Source of the DNA: Alkalicoccus saliphilus
GTDB taxonomy: Bacteria; Bacillota; Bacilli; Bacillales; Salisediminibacteriaceae
NCBI RefSeq assembly: GCF_003044065.1
Contig: NZ_PZJJ01000006.1
Location: 62,001-126,000 of the forward strand
Length of the DNA stretch: 64,000 nt
Direction: 5' to 3'
Shown here: positions 34,182 through 43,852 of the stretch, piece by piece
Layout of the letters: every line of letters starts with the position of its first letter
How positions within the stretch are numbered: position 1 is the stretch's first letter
Made by a program: the position numbers and the translations under genes
Notes under the pieces: generated by a model
The model's input: the letters and a program-made list of their open reading frames with translations, nothing else
Told to the model about the DNA's origin: nothing
The model's database searches: none

Positions 34182-35255
34182 TTACAGCTTAATTTTCGTA
34201 GTCCAGTTAAAAGGGTCATCTTCTTTCCCGGTCTGGATACTCGTTAATGTCTGATAGAGGGATTTTGTCGTTTCTCCAGTATCACGTCCATTAACAATTA
34301 GTGTGTGCTCTTTCCAATGCAGTTCTCCTATCGGAGAAATAACTGCTGCGGTTCCTGATCCAAAGGCTTCTTCGAGGCGGCCTTCGTCGTATGCCTTTAA
34401 AATTTCCTGCATCGTAATACGCTTTTCCACTACTGGTATATTCCAGTATTCCAGCAGTTCGATTACTGATTTCCTCGTTATTCCTTCCAGTATGCTGTCG
34501 TTCAGTTCCGGAGTTACGATCTCCCCGTCAATTTTGAAGAAGACATTCATGCTTCCGACTTCTTCAATATATTTCTTTTCCACCCCGTCGAGCCACAAAA
34601 CCTGGGCATGGCCTTCACTGGAAGCTTTGGACTGGGCGGTATAGCCGGAGGAATAGTTCCCCCCGGTTTTAGCAGTTCCGGTCCCCCCGCGCGCTGCCCG
34701 GGTAAAATGATCCTCCACCATAATACTTACCGGATGGATCCCCTCCGGGTAGTAGGAACCTACCGGTGAGAGAATTATTAAAAATTTGTAGCTGCGCGCC
34801 GGAGCTACCTGCAGACTCGGTTCGGTTGCGATAACAAACGGCCGTATATAGAGGGAAGTCCCTTCGGCCGAAGGAACCCAGTCTTTTTCAAGTTCCAGCA
34901 GCTGGCGCAGATAATCCAGTACGAGTTCTTCATTAATGGGCGGAATGCGCAGTCTTCTGTTGGAGCGGTTCATCCGCTTAAAGTTTTCTTCCGGGCGGAA
35001 TAAAATAATATCGCCTTCAGGGCCTTTATACGCTTTCAGACCTTCGAATACGCTCTGGCTGTAATGAAAAACCATTGCGGCAGGGTCAATTTCCACTGGG
35101 GCATACGGTTTGATCTCCGGATAAATCCACCCTTTTTCTTCTGTATATTCCATTGTAAACATATGATCCGTAAACGTTTTTCCGAACTGCAGTGTCTCCG
35201 GATCCGGTTTTGTTTTTTTATGCTCTGCTTCTGTTATGGCAATTGTAGCTTCCAT
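34182..35255 (-). CDS. ilvE: Branched-chain amino acid aminotransferase
   Basis: A 357-residue class IV PLP aminotransferase that makes leucine, isoleucine and valine from their keto acids. The signature regions are VFHYSQSVFEGLKAYKG, FRPEENFKRMNRSNRRLRIP, GTAKTGGNYSSGY with the PLP lysine in this stretch, and MQEILKAYDEGRLEEAFGSGTAAVISPIGEL. Length and order match B. subtilis IlvE/IlvK. GAGAGGGATAG precedes the ATG. No T-box or leader peptide was found upstream. The gene lies after argH on the same strand with a 100-bp gap. Confidence 0.93.
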   Translation of the reverse strand: MEATIAITEAEHKKTKPDPETLQFGKTFTDHMFTMEYTEEKGWIYPEIKPYAPVEIDPAAMVFHYSQSVFEGLKAYKGPEGDIILFRPEENFKRMNRSNRRLRIPPINEELVLDYLRQLLELEKDWVPSAEGTSLYIRPFVIATEPSLQVAPARSYKFLIILSPVGSYYPEGIHPVSIMVEDHFTRAARGGTGTAKTGGNYSSGYTAQSKASSEGHAQVLWLDGVEKKYIEEVGSMNVFFKIDGEIVTPELNDSILEGITRKSVIELLEYWNIPVVEKRITMQEILKAYDEGRLEEAFGSGTAAVISPIGELHWKEHTLIVNGRDTGETTKSLYQTLTSIQTGKEDDPFNWTTKIKL

Positions 35256-35355
35256 AAACTATCCCTCTCTTTCATCGCTGCTTTCTTCTGAGAATGTCTC
35301 ATATTGTATCACGAATCACTCTGTAATTGTGTGAATAATTTCGAAAATTCATGAA

Positions 35356-36732
35356 TTATTTTAAAAGTGCAGATTCCGCTTCCTTTAACTGGGAAACAAC
35401 CTGTTCCTGGCCTGTTCCTCCGTAGCTGTTCCTGTTTCTTACCACCTGAGACGGTTCCAGTACATGATAAATATCTTCTTCAAACAGCGAATGGAACTGC
35501 TTATATTCATCAATTGTTAAATCAAGAAGAAATTTCTTCTTATTAATGGAATAAAGAACAATTTTTCCAATAACCTCGTGAGCTTCGCGGAATGGCACAT
35601 CCTTGTTTACAAGATAATCGGCGATATCTGTAGCGTTCGAAAAATCCTCGGAAACCGCCTGTTTCATATTTTCTGTTTTTACTTCCATTGTTTCAATCAT
35701 CGGTGCAAGCATGGCGAGACCTGCCTCCAGCGTTTCCACTGTATCAAACATACCTTCCTTGTCTTCCTGCATATCTTTATTGTAAGCAAGCGGGAGACCT
35801 TTTAAAACTGTCAGAAGACCGAATAAATTACCAAACACTCTTCCTGTTTTTGCCCGTAAAAGTTCCGGCACGTCCGGATTCTTTTTCTGCGGCATAATGG
35901 ACGAACCGGTGCAGAACGAATCATCCAGCTCAATAAATTGAAACTCCTGACTGCTCCATATCACCAGCTCTTCCGACAGACGGGAAATATGCATCATCAT
36001 AATGGAAGCAGCCGACATAAATTCAAGTATAAAATCCCGGTCGCTTACAGCATCCATACTGTTGGCATACACTTGATCAAACCCAAGACTGTGTGCTGAT
36101 TCATGCCGGTCAATTGGAAATGTCGTACCTGCAAGAGCTCCTGCACCCAGAGGTGAGATGTTCGTCCGCTTCAGGCCGTCCTCGAATCTCTCTTTATCCC
36201 TCTGAAGCATCCAGAAGTACGCAAGGAGATGATGTGCAAAAGAAACAGGCTGGGCACGCTGCAGATGTGTATAACCCGGCAGCAGTGTTTCTACGTGTTT
36301 TTCAGCCTGCTTAAAAACTGCTTTTTGAGTTTTTGAAATCAGCTCAATAATTGCTTCTGTATGCTCTTTTAAGTACAAATGCATATCGGTTGCCACCTGG
36401 TCGTTGCGGCTTCTTCCTGTATGAAGTTTTCCGCCGACAGGACCTATCTCTTCGATAAGGAATTTTTCAATATTCATATGAATATCTTCGTCTGCAGTGC
36501 TGTAGTGCAGTTTTCCTGCCTCCAGCTTCTCGCCCACTTTTATTAAACCATTTACGATCTTTTCTTTTTCATCCTGCGAAACAATACCCTGCCCTGCAAG
36601 CATGGATACGTGGGCAATACTTCCTTTAATATCCTGAGCAGCAAGTTTCTGATCGAATCCAATGGAAGCTGTTTCTTCTTCAACGAGTTTATTCGTAGGC
36701 TTTGTAAATCTTCCGCCCCAAAGTTTGGACAT
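35356..36732 (-). CDS. argH: Argininosuccinate lyase
   Basis: A 458-residue enzyme that splits argininosuccinate into arginine and fumarate, the last step of arginine synthesis. It begins [13 protein letters not shown], and carries [42 protein letters not shown]-type and the superfamily signature [21 protein letters not shown] with the catalytic serine loop. GGAGAG precedes the ATG. It is not directly joined to argG: 643 bp with a terminator and repeat copy R2 lie between, so it needs its own promoter. The AT-rich 36733-36883 stretch has no clear one. Confidence 0.96.
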   Translation of the reverse strand: MSKLWGGRFTKPTNKLVEEETASIGFDQKLAAQDIKGSIAHVSMLAGQGIVSQDEKEKIVNGLIKVGEKLEAGKLHYSTADEDIHMNIEKFLIEEIGPVGGKLHTGRSRNDQVATDMHLYLKEHTEAIIELISKTQKAVFKQAEKHVETLLPGYTHLQRAQPVSFAHHLLAYFWMLQRDKERFEDGLKRTNISPLGAGALAGTTFPIDRHESAHSLGFDQVYANSMDAVSDRDFILEFMSAASIMMMHISRLSEELVIWSSQEFQFIELDDSFCTGSSIMPQKKNPDVPELLRAKTGRVFGNLFGLLTVLKGLPLAYNKDMQEDKEGMFDTVETLEAGLAMLAPMIETMEVKTENMKQAVSEDFSNATDIADYLVNKDVPFREAHEVIGKIVLYSINKKKFLLDLTIDEYKQFHSLFEEDIYHVLEPSQVVRNRNSYGGTGQEQVVSQLKEAESALLK

Positions 36733-36883
36733 ATGTATCTCTCCTTCATTATCTACAGTATTGTGCTGTCTTCATCTGATTTTAGTTTTCAACAGTATAT
36801 ATTTAGTATATAGAAATCAAACCGAATATTCTAATATATTTGTATCTTTTAAATATGTTTCTGCACCTCAATACTATTCATCA

Positions 36884-37246
36884 GGCTCTGTTAAAGCTCC
36901 TCGTTGTTTTTGGAGTGCCTGTGCGATTCATTTTTCTTTGCTTGCCGTGGAGAAAGCCTTCAGCTCTCCCTCCCTGATGTCCGGGAGGATCTTTCCGCTT
37001 TCTTTTTCCGCAGGTGTCTCTACCCTGACACCGGTTTTACGGAAGGAGAAATAGGCATCATAAAACCCAGAAGGATGTCTCTTTCACGGCAAAAACGAAG
37101 CGGAAACCGGCGGACGCCTGTGGAAGAAGGAGATTGGAAGATCCCGCAGAGCGTAAGCTCGAGGAAGCTGGAGATCTCCTCCACGGCAAGCCTGCCGAGT
37201 GAAAGCGAAGTTTTCTGCATATACCAACACCAGACTTTAACAGAGT
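36884..37246 (+). mobile_element. MITE-like repeat element, copy R2 (363 bp, longest form)
   Basis: The left end is GGCTCTGTTAAAGCTCC and GTTGTTTTTGGAGTG; the right end is GACTTTAACAGAGT. The flanks TATTCATCA (36875-36883) and TATTCATTA (37247-37255) are a 9-bp direct repeat with one difference. The interior has TTGCCGTGGAGAAAGC and its complement CTCCACGGCAAGC, and a 90-bp block (GGTTTTACGGAAGGAGAAA to GTGGAAGAAGGAGAT, about 37032-37133) shared with R3. A minus-strand frame of 83 codons crosses it but looks like a by-product of the repeat. It separates argG from argH. Confidence 0.8.
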
Positions 37247-37321
37247 TATTCATTAAGTAAAGATTTTTCATATTCTTCAGCCGGATTTCGTGTATCAGGA
37301 AGTTTAAACAGTCTGTTTCAT

Positions 37322-37356
37322 AAAAAAAGGCGGGAAAACGCCAGCGGCATTTTCCC
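37322..37356 (-). terminator. Terminator of argG
   Basis: On the minus strand GGGAAAATGCC, GCT loop and GGCGTTTTCCC are followed by GCC and seven T residues, 20 bp past the argG stop. It ends the transcript before argH. Confidence 0.85.
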
Positions 37357-37375
37357 TACCCTTTCCTTGATCCAC

Positions 37376-38596
37376 CTATTTAATATCAATGAGCGATTTC
37401 TTCTTTTTGTTTACCTGGGAGTAAGTCTTCGTAGAAAGACCCCAGAGCTTAATGAAGCCTTTTGCTGCATCATGGTCGAATGCATCGTTTTTGGAATAAG
37501 AAGCAAGCTCTTCGTTATAAAGGCTGTTATCGGAATGTCTCGCAACCACTGTATGCGTACCTTTCCACAGCTTCACTTGTACTTTACCGTTCACCTGCTG
37601 CTGAGTTTCTGTAATAAATCCGTACAGAGCATCCTTCAGCGGTGAGTACCAGAGACCATCATAAATCAGCTGCGTAAATCTCTGCTCAATCTGAGTCTTA
37701 AACTGGGTAACTTCTTTTGTCAGCGTTAAAAATTCGAGTTCTTTGTGTGCGTTGATTAAAGTCATTGCTCCAGGATTTTCGTAAACTTCTCTTGCTTTAA
37801 TACCGACAAGTCTGTTTTCAATATGATCAATTCGTCCAATGCCGTGTTTTCCGGCTGTTTTATTAAGATCTTTTATAATCTGGGAAAACGATTTTTCTTC
37901 TCCGTTAATGGAAACCGGTTTTCCACCTTCGAAAGCAATTTCTACATATTCCGGCTCATCAGGCGTGTCTGCAATATTGGCGGTCCAGTCAAATGCTTCT
38001 TCCGGCGCTTCTTTCCACGTATCTTCGAGTACCCCTGCCTCACAGGCTCTTCCCCAAATGTTGGCATCAATGGAGTACGGTTTTTCAACATTCACCGGTA
38101 CTTTAATACCTTTCTTTTTCGCATATTCAATTTCTTCTTCCCTGTTCATGCTCCACTCACGGATCGGAGCAATAACTTCCAGGTCCGGGTTCAGCGCCTG
38201 AATAGAAACTTCGAATCTGACCTGGTCATTTCCTTTTCCTGTACAGCCATGAGCTACTGCTACAGCGCCCTCCTGCTCGGCAACTTCGACAAGAAGCCTG
38301 GAAATAAGCGGTCGTGAAAGTGCAGAGGATAGTGGATATTTCCCTTCATAAAGGGTGTTTGCCTGCAGTGCCGGAAGCAGGTAGTCTTCAGCAAGCAGGT
38401 CATTCGCATCGATAATAACGGCTTTTTCCGCTCCGACATTTAATGCCTTTTCTTTCAGTGCTTCAAGATCTTTGCCTTCACCGATCTCAAGACCTAACGC
38501 AATAACTTCATAACCGTATTCTTCCTGTAAATATTTAATGCAGACGGAAGTATCGAGACCTCCGGAATAAGCGAGTACTACTTTGCCTTTACTCAT
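37376..38596 (-). CDS. argG: Argininosuccinate synthase
   Basis: A 406-residue ATP-dependent enzyme joining citrulline and aspartate. The start is ATG 38596 ([13 protein letters not shown]) with GGGAGAG; an upstream frame start at 38614 lacks a site. The N-type ATP pyrophosphatase loop is [10 protein letters not shown], followed by [36 protein letters not shown] and [16 protein letters not shown]-type regions for substrate binding. Length is normal. It lies 77 bp downstream of argF, with an ARG-box-like region in the gap, so it can be transcribed with the argC operon or from its own promoter. It is followed by a terminator. Confidence 0.96.
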   Translation of the reverse strand: MSKGKVVLAYSGGLDTSVCIKYLQEEYGYEVIALGLEIGEGKDLEALKEKALNVGAEKAVIIDANDLLAEDYLLPALQANTLYEGKYPLSSALSRPLISRLLVEVAEQEGAVAVAHGCTGKGNDQVRFEVSIQALNPDLEVIAPIREWSMNREEEIEYAKKKGIKVPVNVEKPYSIDANIWGRACEAGVLEDTWKEAPEEAFDWTANIADTPDEPEYVEIAFEGGKPVSINGEEKSFSQIIKDLNKTAGKHGIGRIDHIENRLVGIKAREVYENPGAMTLINAHKELEFLTLTKEVTQFKTQIEQRFTQLIYDGLWYSPLKDALYGFITETQQQVNGKVQVKLWKGTHTVVARHSDNSLYNEELASYSKNDAFDHDAAKGFIKLWGLSTKTYSQVNKKKKSLIDIK

Positions 38597-38627
38597 GCAT
38601 AATCTCTCCCTCAATTAGTATTTATAT

Positions 38628-38655
38628 AGATACTAACGTATCTTTATGCATAAAG
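38628..38655. promoter_or_regulatory. ARG-box-like operator and palindrome upstream of argG
   Basis: AGATACTAACGTATCT (38628-38643) is a palindrome with a TAAC centre, and TTTATGCATAAAG (38643-38655) resembles ArgR/AhrC half-sites like those before argC. Both lie between the argF stop and the argG start. Confidence 0.45.
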
Positions 38656-38673
38656 CAACAAAAAAATGCAAAT

Positions 38674-39603
38674 TTATTTTATTAATTTCTTAAGAAGGGC
38701 TTTCTGGGCGTGCAGACGGTTTTCCGCTTCGTCAAATACATAGGAATGAGGACCGTCAATAACAGCGGCTGTGACTTCTTCTTCCCGATGAGCCGGAAGA
38801 CAGTGCAGAAACATAAAATCATCCCGGGCATGCTTTACAAGTTCTTCGTTTACCTGATACGGACGGAAAAGCTGCAGTCGTTCTGCTGTTTCTTCTTCGT
38901 TTCCCATGCTCGTCCAGACATCCGTTACAATGACGTCCGCTCCTTTTACAGCTTCGCATGGATCTGCATAAAATTGCAGTCGTTCTTCTCCATATTTGTC
39001 TACAGCTTCTTTCCAGATGGATTCTGCCGGTTCAAACCCTTCAGGACTTGCGACACTCATTTTCATCCCGCTGAGAAGTGCTCCCTGTATAAGAGAATGC
39101 GTCATGTTATTATTGCCGTCTCCAGTAAAAGCCAGCTTCAGGCCTTCCCATCTCCCTTTCTGCTCATAAATTGTCATCAGGTCAGCGAGTACCTGAGTCG
39201 GATGATGCTGATCTGTCAATCCATTAATTATCGGAACAGAGGATCCGGCTGCAAATTCCTCTACAATTTGATGATCAAAAGTACGTATCATTATACCATC
39301 AACATATCTGGAAAGAACCTTCGCTGTATCGTCAATGGATTCTCCCCGTCCCAGCTGCATGTCGTTGGAATTGAGAAACAAAGCATGACCGCCAAGCTGT
39401 GTCATTCCTACTTCGAAAGATACACGGGTGCGGGTTGATGACTTCTCAAATATCATCCCCAGCGTTTTTCCCTGCAGGTGGGGGTGGGGCACCCCGTTTT
39501 TCTGCTGATGCTTCATCTGGACAGCTTCCTCAATAAGTTCTTTTAAATCTTCTGCAGACAAATCATTCATTGTCAGAAGATGCTCTAAAACTTTTGTAGT
39601 CAT
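38674..39603 (-). CDS. argF: Ornithine carbamoyltransferase (anabolic)
   Basis: A 309-residue enzyme transferring a carbamoyl group from carbamoyl phosphate to ornithine, giving citrulline. The carbamoyl-phosphate loop is EKSSTRTRVSFE, the second domain has DQHHPTQVLADLMT, and the ornithine-binding cysteine loop is FLHCLPAHREEEV. The start overlaps the carB stop as ATGA. It is the last gene of the seven-gene argC-argF cluster. The lysine/arginine-rich end (HAQKALLKKLIK) is normal for Bacillus ArgF. Confidence 0.96.
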   Translation of the reverse strand: MTTKVLEHLLTMNDLSAEDLKELIEEAVQMKHQQKNGVPHPHLQGKTLGMIFEKSSTRTRVSFEVGMTQLGGHALFLNSNDMQLGRGESIDDTAKVLSRYVDGIMIRTFDHQIVEEFAAGSSVPIINGLTDQHHPTQVLADLMTIYEQKGRWEGLKLAFTGDGNNNMTHSLIQGALLSGMKMSVASPEGFEPAESIWKEAVDKYGEERLQFYADPCEAVKGADVIVTDVWTSMGNEEETAERLQLFRPYQVNEELVKHARDDFMFLHCLPAHREEEVTAAVIDGPHSYVFDEAENRLHAQKALLKKLIK

Positions 39604-42600
39604 TTAATTTCCTCCTTAACCATTTTGAGATCCTGTACTGCCTGGGCATCATCATCCTCTGAAATGTGATTCATATAAAGTGAAGCTGTATCGATATGAG
39701 TAAAACATGGAACGTCATAGGAAGCGGCCAGTTCTCTCAGTTTGAAACCTAATGATTCCGGGTTACGCCCTTGAGTGGGAATATTAATGACACAATCTAT
39801 TTCGTCTTTCTTTAAAAGTGTTTCAAATTCATCCAGTGACTGAACTGCTTCAGCAGCTGTGCCTCTTTCTGTAAAATAACGAGCCGTTCCCGGGGTGGCA
39901 TAGGCAGTATTTATTTTTTGACTGACAGCTTCGAAAAGGGCTGCATAATCCCTGGAGGAAGCGGAAAGTACTACAGAAGGGTTTTTTTCGGGAGAAGGAA
40001 AAACTTTAGTAAGAGCTTTTGCGAAACTGTCGGCAATTCCTATTTTTTCACCTGTTGATTTCATTTCCGGACTCAGGGAATGGTCGACTCCCTTCAGTTT
40101 TTTATCGGAAAATACAGGTGCTTTAACAGTTATATATTCAGGTGGCGGCATGAGTCCTGTCGACGTTAAAGAATAGCCGAGCTGTACTTTAACCGCTTCC
40201 TTAATCATTGGAGAGCCTGTAACTTTGCTGATGATAGGTACTGTACGGGAAGCTCTTGGATTTACTTCAATCACATAAATAACACCGTTGTGAATAACGA
40301 ACTGTATATTCATAATGCCGATAACCGGAGTGCTTGAAGCAATCTTTCTGCTGATTTCTACGATTGATGATATTTCGTTTTCTGAAAGTGTCTGGGGTGG
40401 AAAGACCGTAATGCTGTCTCCGGAATGCACTCCCGCTTTCTCAATGTGTTCAAAAATACCGGGGATGAAAACATTTTCTCCATCCGAAATAACATCTGCT
40501 TCACACTCTTTACCAGGTAGAAAAGCGTCTGCTAAAAGCGGCCAGCATTTGTCGTTTGTCGTGGACGAAAGACGCGATACGTAGTTCTGCAGTTCTGTTT
40601 CACAGTAGCAGATATACATGGACTGCCCGCCAATTACGTAAGAAGGTCTTACTAAAACAGGATAGGATAGTGAGGCCGCAGTTTCGAGCAGCTCTTTTTC
40701 GCTGTAGGCCAGACTTCCTTCAATATGAGGGATGTCCAGTTTATTTAACAGACGGTAGAATTTGTCTCTGTCTTCGAGCAGCTGAATATCTTCCGGTTTT
40801 GTACCGAGCACGTTGATACCTGCGGCTTTTAGTTCATCTGCGAGATTGACTGCCGTCTGTCCTCCGAACTGCAGCAATACACCTTCCACATTTTCTTTTG
40901 AAGCGACATGCAGGACATCTTCAGCTGTAATTGGTTCAAAATACAGTCTGTCTGCAACCGAATAATCCGTACTGACCGTTTCTGGATTATTATTAATAAC
41001 GACAGCTTCCCATCCGAGAGCTTTTACTGCTTCTGCTGCATGAACAGAACAGTAGTCGAATTCCACTCCCTGGCCGATCCTGATCGGTCCGGACCCGACA
41101 ATCAGCAGTCTGCGTGTATCAGAATCAGTTTCCACTTCGTCCATTCCCTGCCACGTCGAATAGTAATAAGGGGTGACTGCTTCAAACTCCCCGGCGCATG
41201 TATCCACCAGCTTATAAGAAGGCTTCAAGTTTAATTCGTTCATTTTTAACCTGACGTCTTCTTCTTTCACGTGTGTCAGTTCAGCAATTCTGCGGGTACT
41301 GATATTCATCTTTTTTAATGTGAGAATCTCCTTCTTCGAAAGATCATTCAGCTTTCGTCCTTTGATGCTCTGTTCTGTATCCACGATCCGCTTTACTTTA
41401 TGCAGATACCAGGGATCAATATCCGTCCACTCATGCAGCTGCGTGATTTCGATACCCCTCTCAACTGCTTCTCCAAGAGCGAAAAGCCTGAGGTCGTTTG
41501 CTGTTGTTAACAGATGCTTCAGTTCTTCTGTACTTTTACTTTTCATATTTTTCGTAGTCAGGCTGAATACGTTCATTTCCAGTGACCGTACCGCTTTATT
41601 CAGTGCAGCCTCAAATGTTCTGTCAATGGCCATTACTTCCCCGGTTGCTTTCATCTGGGTTCCAAGCGTTCTGTCTGCTTCGGAAAATTTATCAAAAGGA
41701 AAGCGCGGCAGCTTAACGACAGTGTAATCCAGAGCAGGCTCAAACGAGGCATATGTGTTACCCGTTATCGGATTAATAATTTCATCCAGGTGGTAACCGA
41801 CAGCACACTTTGCCGCTATTCTCGCAATAGGATAGCCGGTCGCCTTGGAGGCAAGGGCGGACGACCTGCTCACCCGTGGATTCACTTCAATGATTGCATA
41901 TTCATTCTTATAAGGGTGTACAGCAAACTGAATATTGCATCCTCCTACTACTCCAAGGGCACGAATAACTTTTAATGAAGAGGAGCGGAGCTGCTGGTAC
42001 TGCCGGTCTGTAAGCGTCTGGGATGGTGCAGTTACGATGGAGTCCCCGGTATGGACACCGACGGCATCCATATTTTCCATATTGCAGACGATAATACACG
42101 TATCGTTTTTATCCCTCATTACTTCATACTCTACTTCTTTCCATCCTTTAATACTTTTTTCGACCAATACCTGGCTGATCGGACTTGCTTTTAATGCCTG
42201 ACGAAGCCGCTCCTGCAGTTCTTCTTCGGAATAAGCAAATCCACCGCCGGCGCCTCCAAGCGTGTAGGCGGGACGGAGGATAACCGGCAGGCCTGTTTCT
42301 GCAGCAAAGTTTTCTCCTTCTTTAATGGAGGAGACAATTTCTGAAGGAGGTACAGGTTCATTGATCTGCTGCATCAATGTGCGGAAGAGTTCCCGGTCTT
42401 CCCCCTGCTTAATGGAGGAAGGAGAAGTACCGAGTATTTCAACATTATATTTTTCCAGTATGCCTTTCTCAGACAATTCCATTGTTAAATTCAGACCGGT
42501 CTGTCCGCCAAGAGATCCAATCAGACCATCAGGCTTTTCAGCTGCAATGATTTTTTCCAGCGATACAGTATCCAGGGGTTCCATGTATACCCTGTCTGCA

Positions 42601-42779
42601 ATCTGCTCATCTGTCATGATGGTAGCCGGATTGTTGTTAACAAGAACGACTTCAATGTTTTCTTCTTTCAGTGCAAGACAGGCCTGGGTTCCTGCATAAT
42701 CAAATTCAGCTGCCTGTCCGATAACTATAGGGCCGGACCCTATCACAAGTACTTTATTTATACGCTGACTGTTCTGCAT
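39600..42779 (-). CDS. carB: Carbamoyl phosphate synthase, arginine-specific large subunit
   Basis: A 1059-residue synthase with two ATP-grasp halves: VIGSGPIVIGQAAEFDYAGTQA (about 12-33) starts the carboxy-phosphate half, and IVGSGPIRIGQGVEFDYCSVHA starts the carbamoyl-phosphate half near residue 558. The ATP-grasp motifs RPAYTLGGAGGGFAY and RPSYVIGGQSMYI are present. The C-terminal 130 residues form the allosteric MGS-like domain. Being within the arg cluster, it serves arginine rather than pyrimidine synthesis. The ATG has AGGAGGAAAG and overlaps the carA end by 22 bp. B. subtilis has the same pair in the same place. Confidence 0.96.
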   Translation of the reverse strand: MQNSQRINKVLVIGSGPIVIGQAAEFDYAGTQACLALKEENIEVVLVNNNPATIMTDEQIADRVYMEPLDTVSLEKIIAAEKPDGLIGSLGGQTGLNLTMELSEKGILEKYNVEILGTSPSSIKQGEDRELFRTLMQQINEPVPPSEIVSSIKEGENFAAETGLPVILRPAYTLGGAGGGFAYSEEELQERLRQALKASPISQVLVEKSIKGWKEVEYEVMRDKNDTCIIVCNMENMDAVGVHTGDSIVTAPSQTLTDRQYQQLRSSSLKVIRALGVVGGCNIQFAVHPYKNEYAIIEVNPRVSRSSALASKATGYPIARIAAKCAVGYHLDEIINPITGNTYASFEPALDYTVVKLPRFPFDKFSEADRTLGTQMKATGEVMAIDRTFEAALNKAVRSLEMNVFSLTTKNMKSKSTEELKHLLTTANDLRLFALGEAVERGIEITQLHEWTDIDPWYLHKVKRIVDTEQSIKGRKLNDLSKKEILTLKKMNISTRRIAELTHVKEEDVRLKMNELNLKPSYKLVDTCAGEFEAVTPYYYSTWQGMDEVETDSDTRRLLIVGSGPIRIGQGVEFDYCSVHAAEAVKALGWEAVVINNNPETVSTDYSVADRLYFEPITAEDVLHVASKENVEGVLLQFGGQTAVNLADELKAAGINVLGTKPEDIQLLEDRDKFYRLLNKLDIPHIEGSLAYSEKELLETAASLSYPVLVRPSYVIGGQSMYICYCETELQNYVSRLSSTTNDKCWPLLADAFLPGKECEADVISDGENVFIPGIFEHIEKAGVHSGDSITVFPPQTLSENEISSIVEISRKIASSTPVIGIMNIQFVIHNGVIYVIEVNPRASRTVPIISKVTGSPMIKEAVKVQLGYSLTSTGLMPPPEYITVKAPVFSDKKLKGVDHSLSPEMKSTGEKIGIADSFAKALTKVFPSPEKNPSVVLSASSRDYAALFEAVSQKINTAYATPGTARYFTERGTAAEAVQSLDEFETLLKKDEIDCVINIPTQGRNPESLGFKLRELAASYDVPCFTHIDTASLYMNHISEDDDAQAVQDLKMVKEEIK

Positions 42780-43852
42780 AGCTTCTTTCCTCCTGTTGCC
42801 AGACTCTTAACAAACTCATCAAATATATACGCAGTATCACTTGGGCCGGGATGAGCTTCCGGATGGAACTGTACGGACTGAAGAGGGAGAAATTTGTGCT
42901 GTATTCCTTCCACAGTTTTGTCATTAACATTGACAAACAATGGTTCGAACCCGGTATCCCCAAGTGTTTTCTCACGTATAACAAAGCCGTGATTCTGAGA
43001 GGTCATACTGACTTTCCCTGTGGACAGATGCTTTACCGGGTGATTGCTTCCCCTGTGACCAAAAGGCATTTTTTCAGTTTCCGCCCCGTGGGCCAGAGCC
43101 ATAAGCTGATGTCCGAGGCAGACTCCGAGACACGGAAATTCCATCGTAATATTGTATATTTCCGGAAGATACTCTCTCAAAGCCTGAGGGTCCCCCGGAC
43201 CATTACTGAAAAGAATACCATCCGGATTCAATTGTTTTACTGTTTCCAGAGTGGTATCAAAAGGAACGATCGATACTCTGCATCCTGCCTTTTTTAAAGC
43301 CTGAGGGATGGAGGCTTTGCTGCCGTAATCGAAAAGAACAACATGAGCTCCTTCTCCTTCAGAATAATGTTTTACTTCTTTTATAGAAACTTCTGCAACA
43401 AGCTGGATTTCCGAAGAAGCGCCGCTGCGGAATTCCTCAGCTTCACTGAGGGTGGACACAATTCTTGCCCGGACAGTTTCCGACTTCCTGATTATTTTAA
43501 CCAGTGCACGTGTATCAACTCCTGCCAGACCGGCTACTCCATGAGACACAAGATAGTCGTGAATCGTTCCGGCAGATTCATGATGATTCGGTTCATGACA
43601 GTCATCATTGATAATTACTCCCTCAGCTGCCGGTCTTTCACTCTCATCATCAATATTGTTCCATCCATAATTTCCTATCATTGGGTAAGTAAACGTAAGA
43701 ATCTGGCCTTTGTAGGAAGGATCAGTCATCATTTCCTGATATCCTGTCATAGCTGTATTAAAAACGAGTTCGCCCTCCGGTTCTTTATCAGCTCCGATCC
43801 GGATTCCCTCAAAAACATGTCCTGTATCTAAAACAAGATATCCTGCTGTCAC
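42758..43852 (-). CDS. carA: Carbamoyl phosphate synthase, arginine-specific small subunit
   Basis: A 364-residue glutaminase subunit that supplies ammonia to CarB. The N-terminal CPSase domain begins AGYLVLDTGHVFEG; the class I glutamine amidotransferase domain has the nucleophile cysteine in FPCLGVCLGHQL and the His/Glu pair in SVQFHPEAHPGPSD. I chose GTG 43852, which overlaps the argD stop as GTGA and is about ten bases after GGAG. GTG 43861 is only one base from it. The 3' end overlaps carB. Confidence 0.95.
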   Translation of the reverse strand: MTAGYLVLDTGHVFEGIRIGADKEPEGELVFNTAMTGYQEMMTDPSYKGQILTFTYPMIGNYGWNNIDDESERPAAEGVIINDDCHEPNHHESAGTIHDYLVSHGVAGLAGVDTRALVKIIRKSETVRARIVSTLSEAEEFRSGASSEIQLVAEVSIKEVKHYSEGEGAHVVLFDYGSKASIPQALKKAGCRVSIVPFDTTLETVKQLNPDGILFSNGPGDPQALREYLPEIYNITMEFPCLGVCLGHQLMALAHGAETEKMPFGHRGSNHPVKHLSTGKVSMTSQNHGFVIREKTLGDTGFEPLFVNVNDKTVEGIQHKFLPLQSVQFHPEAHPGPSDTAYIFDEFVKSLATGGKKLCRTVSV

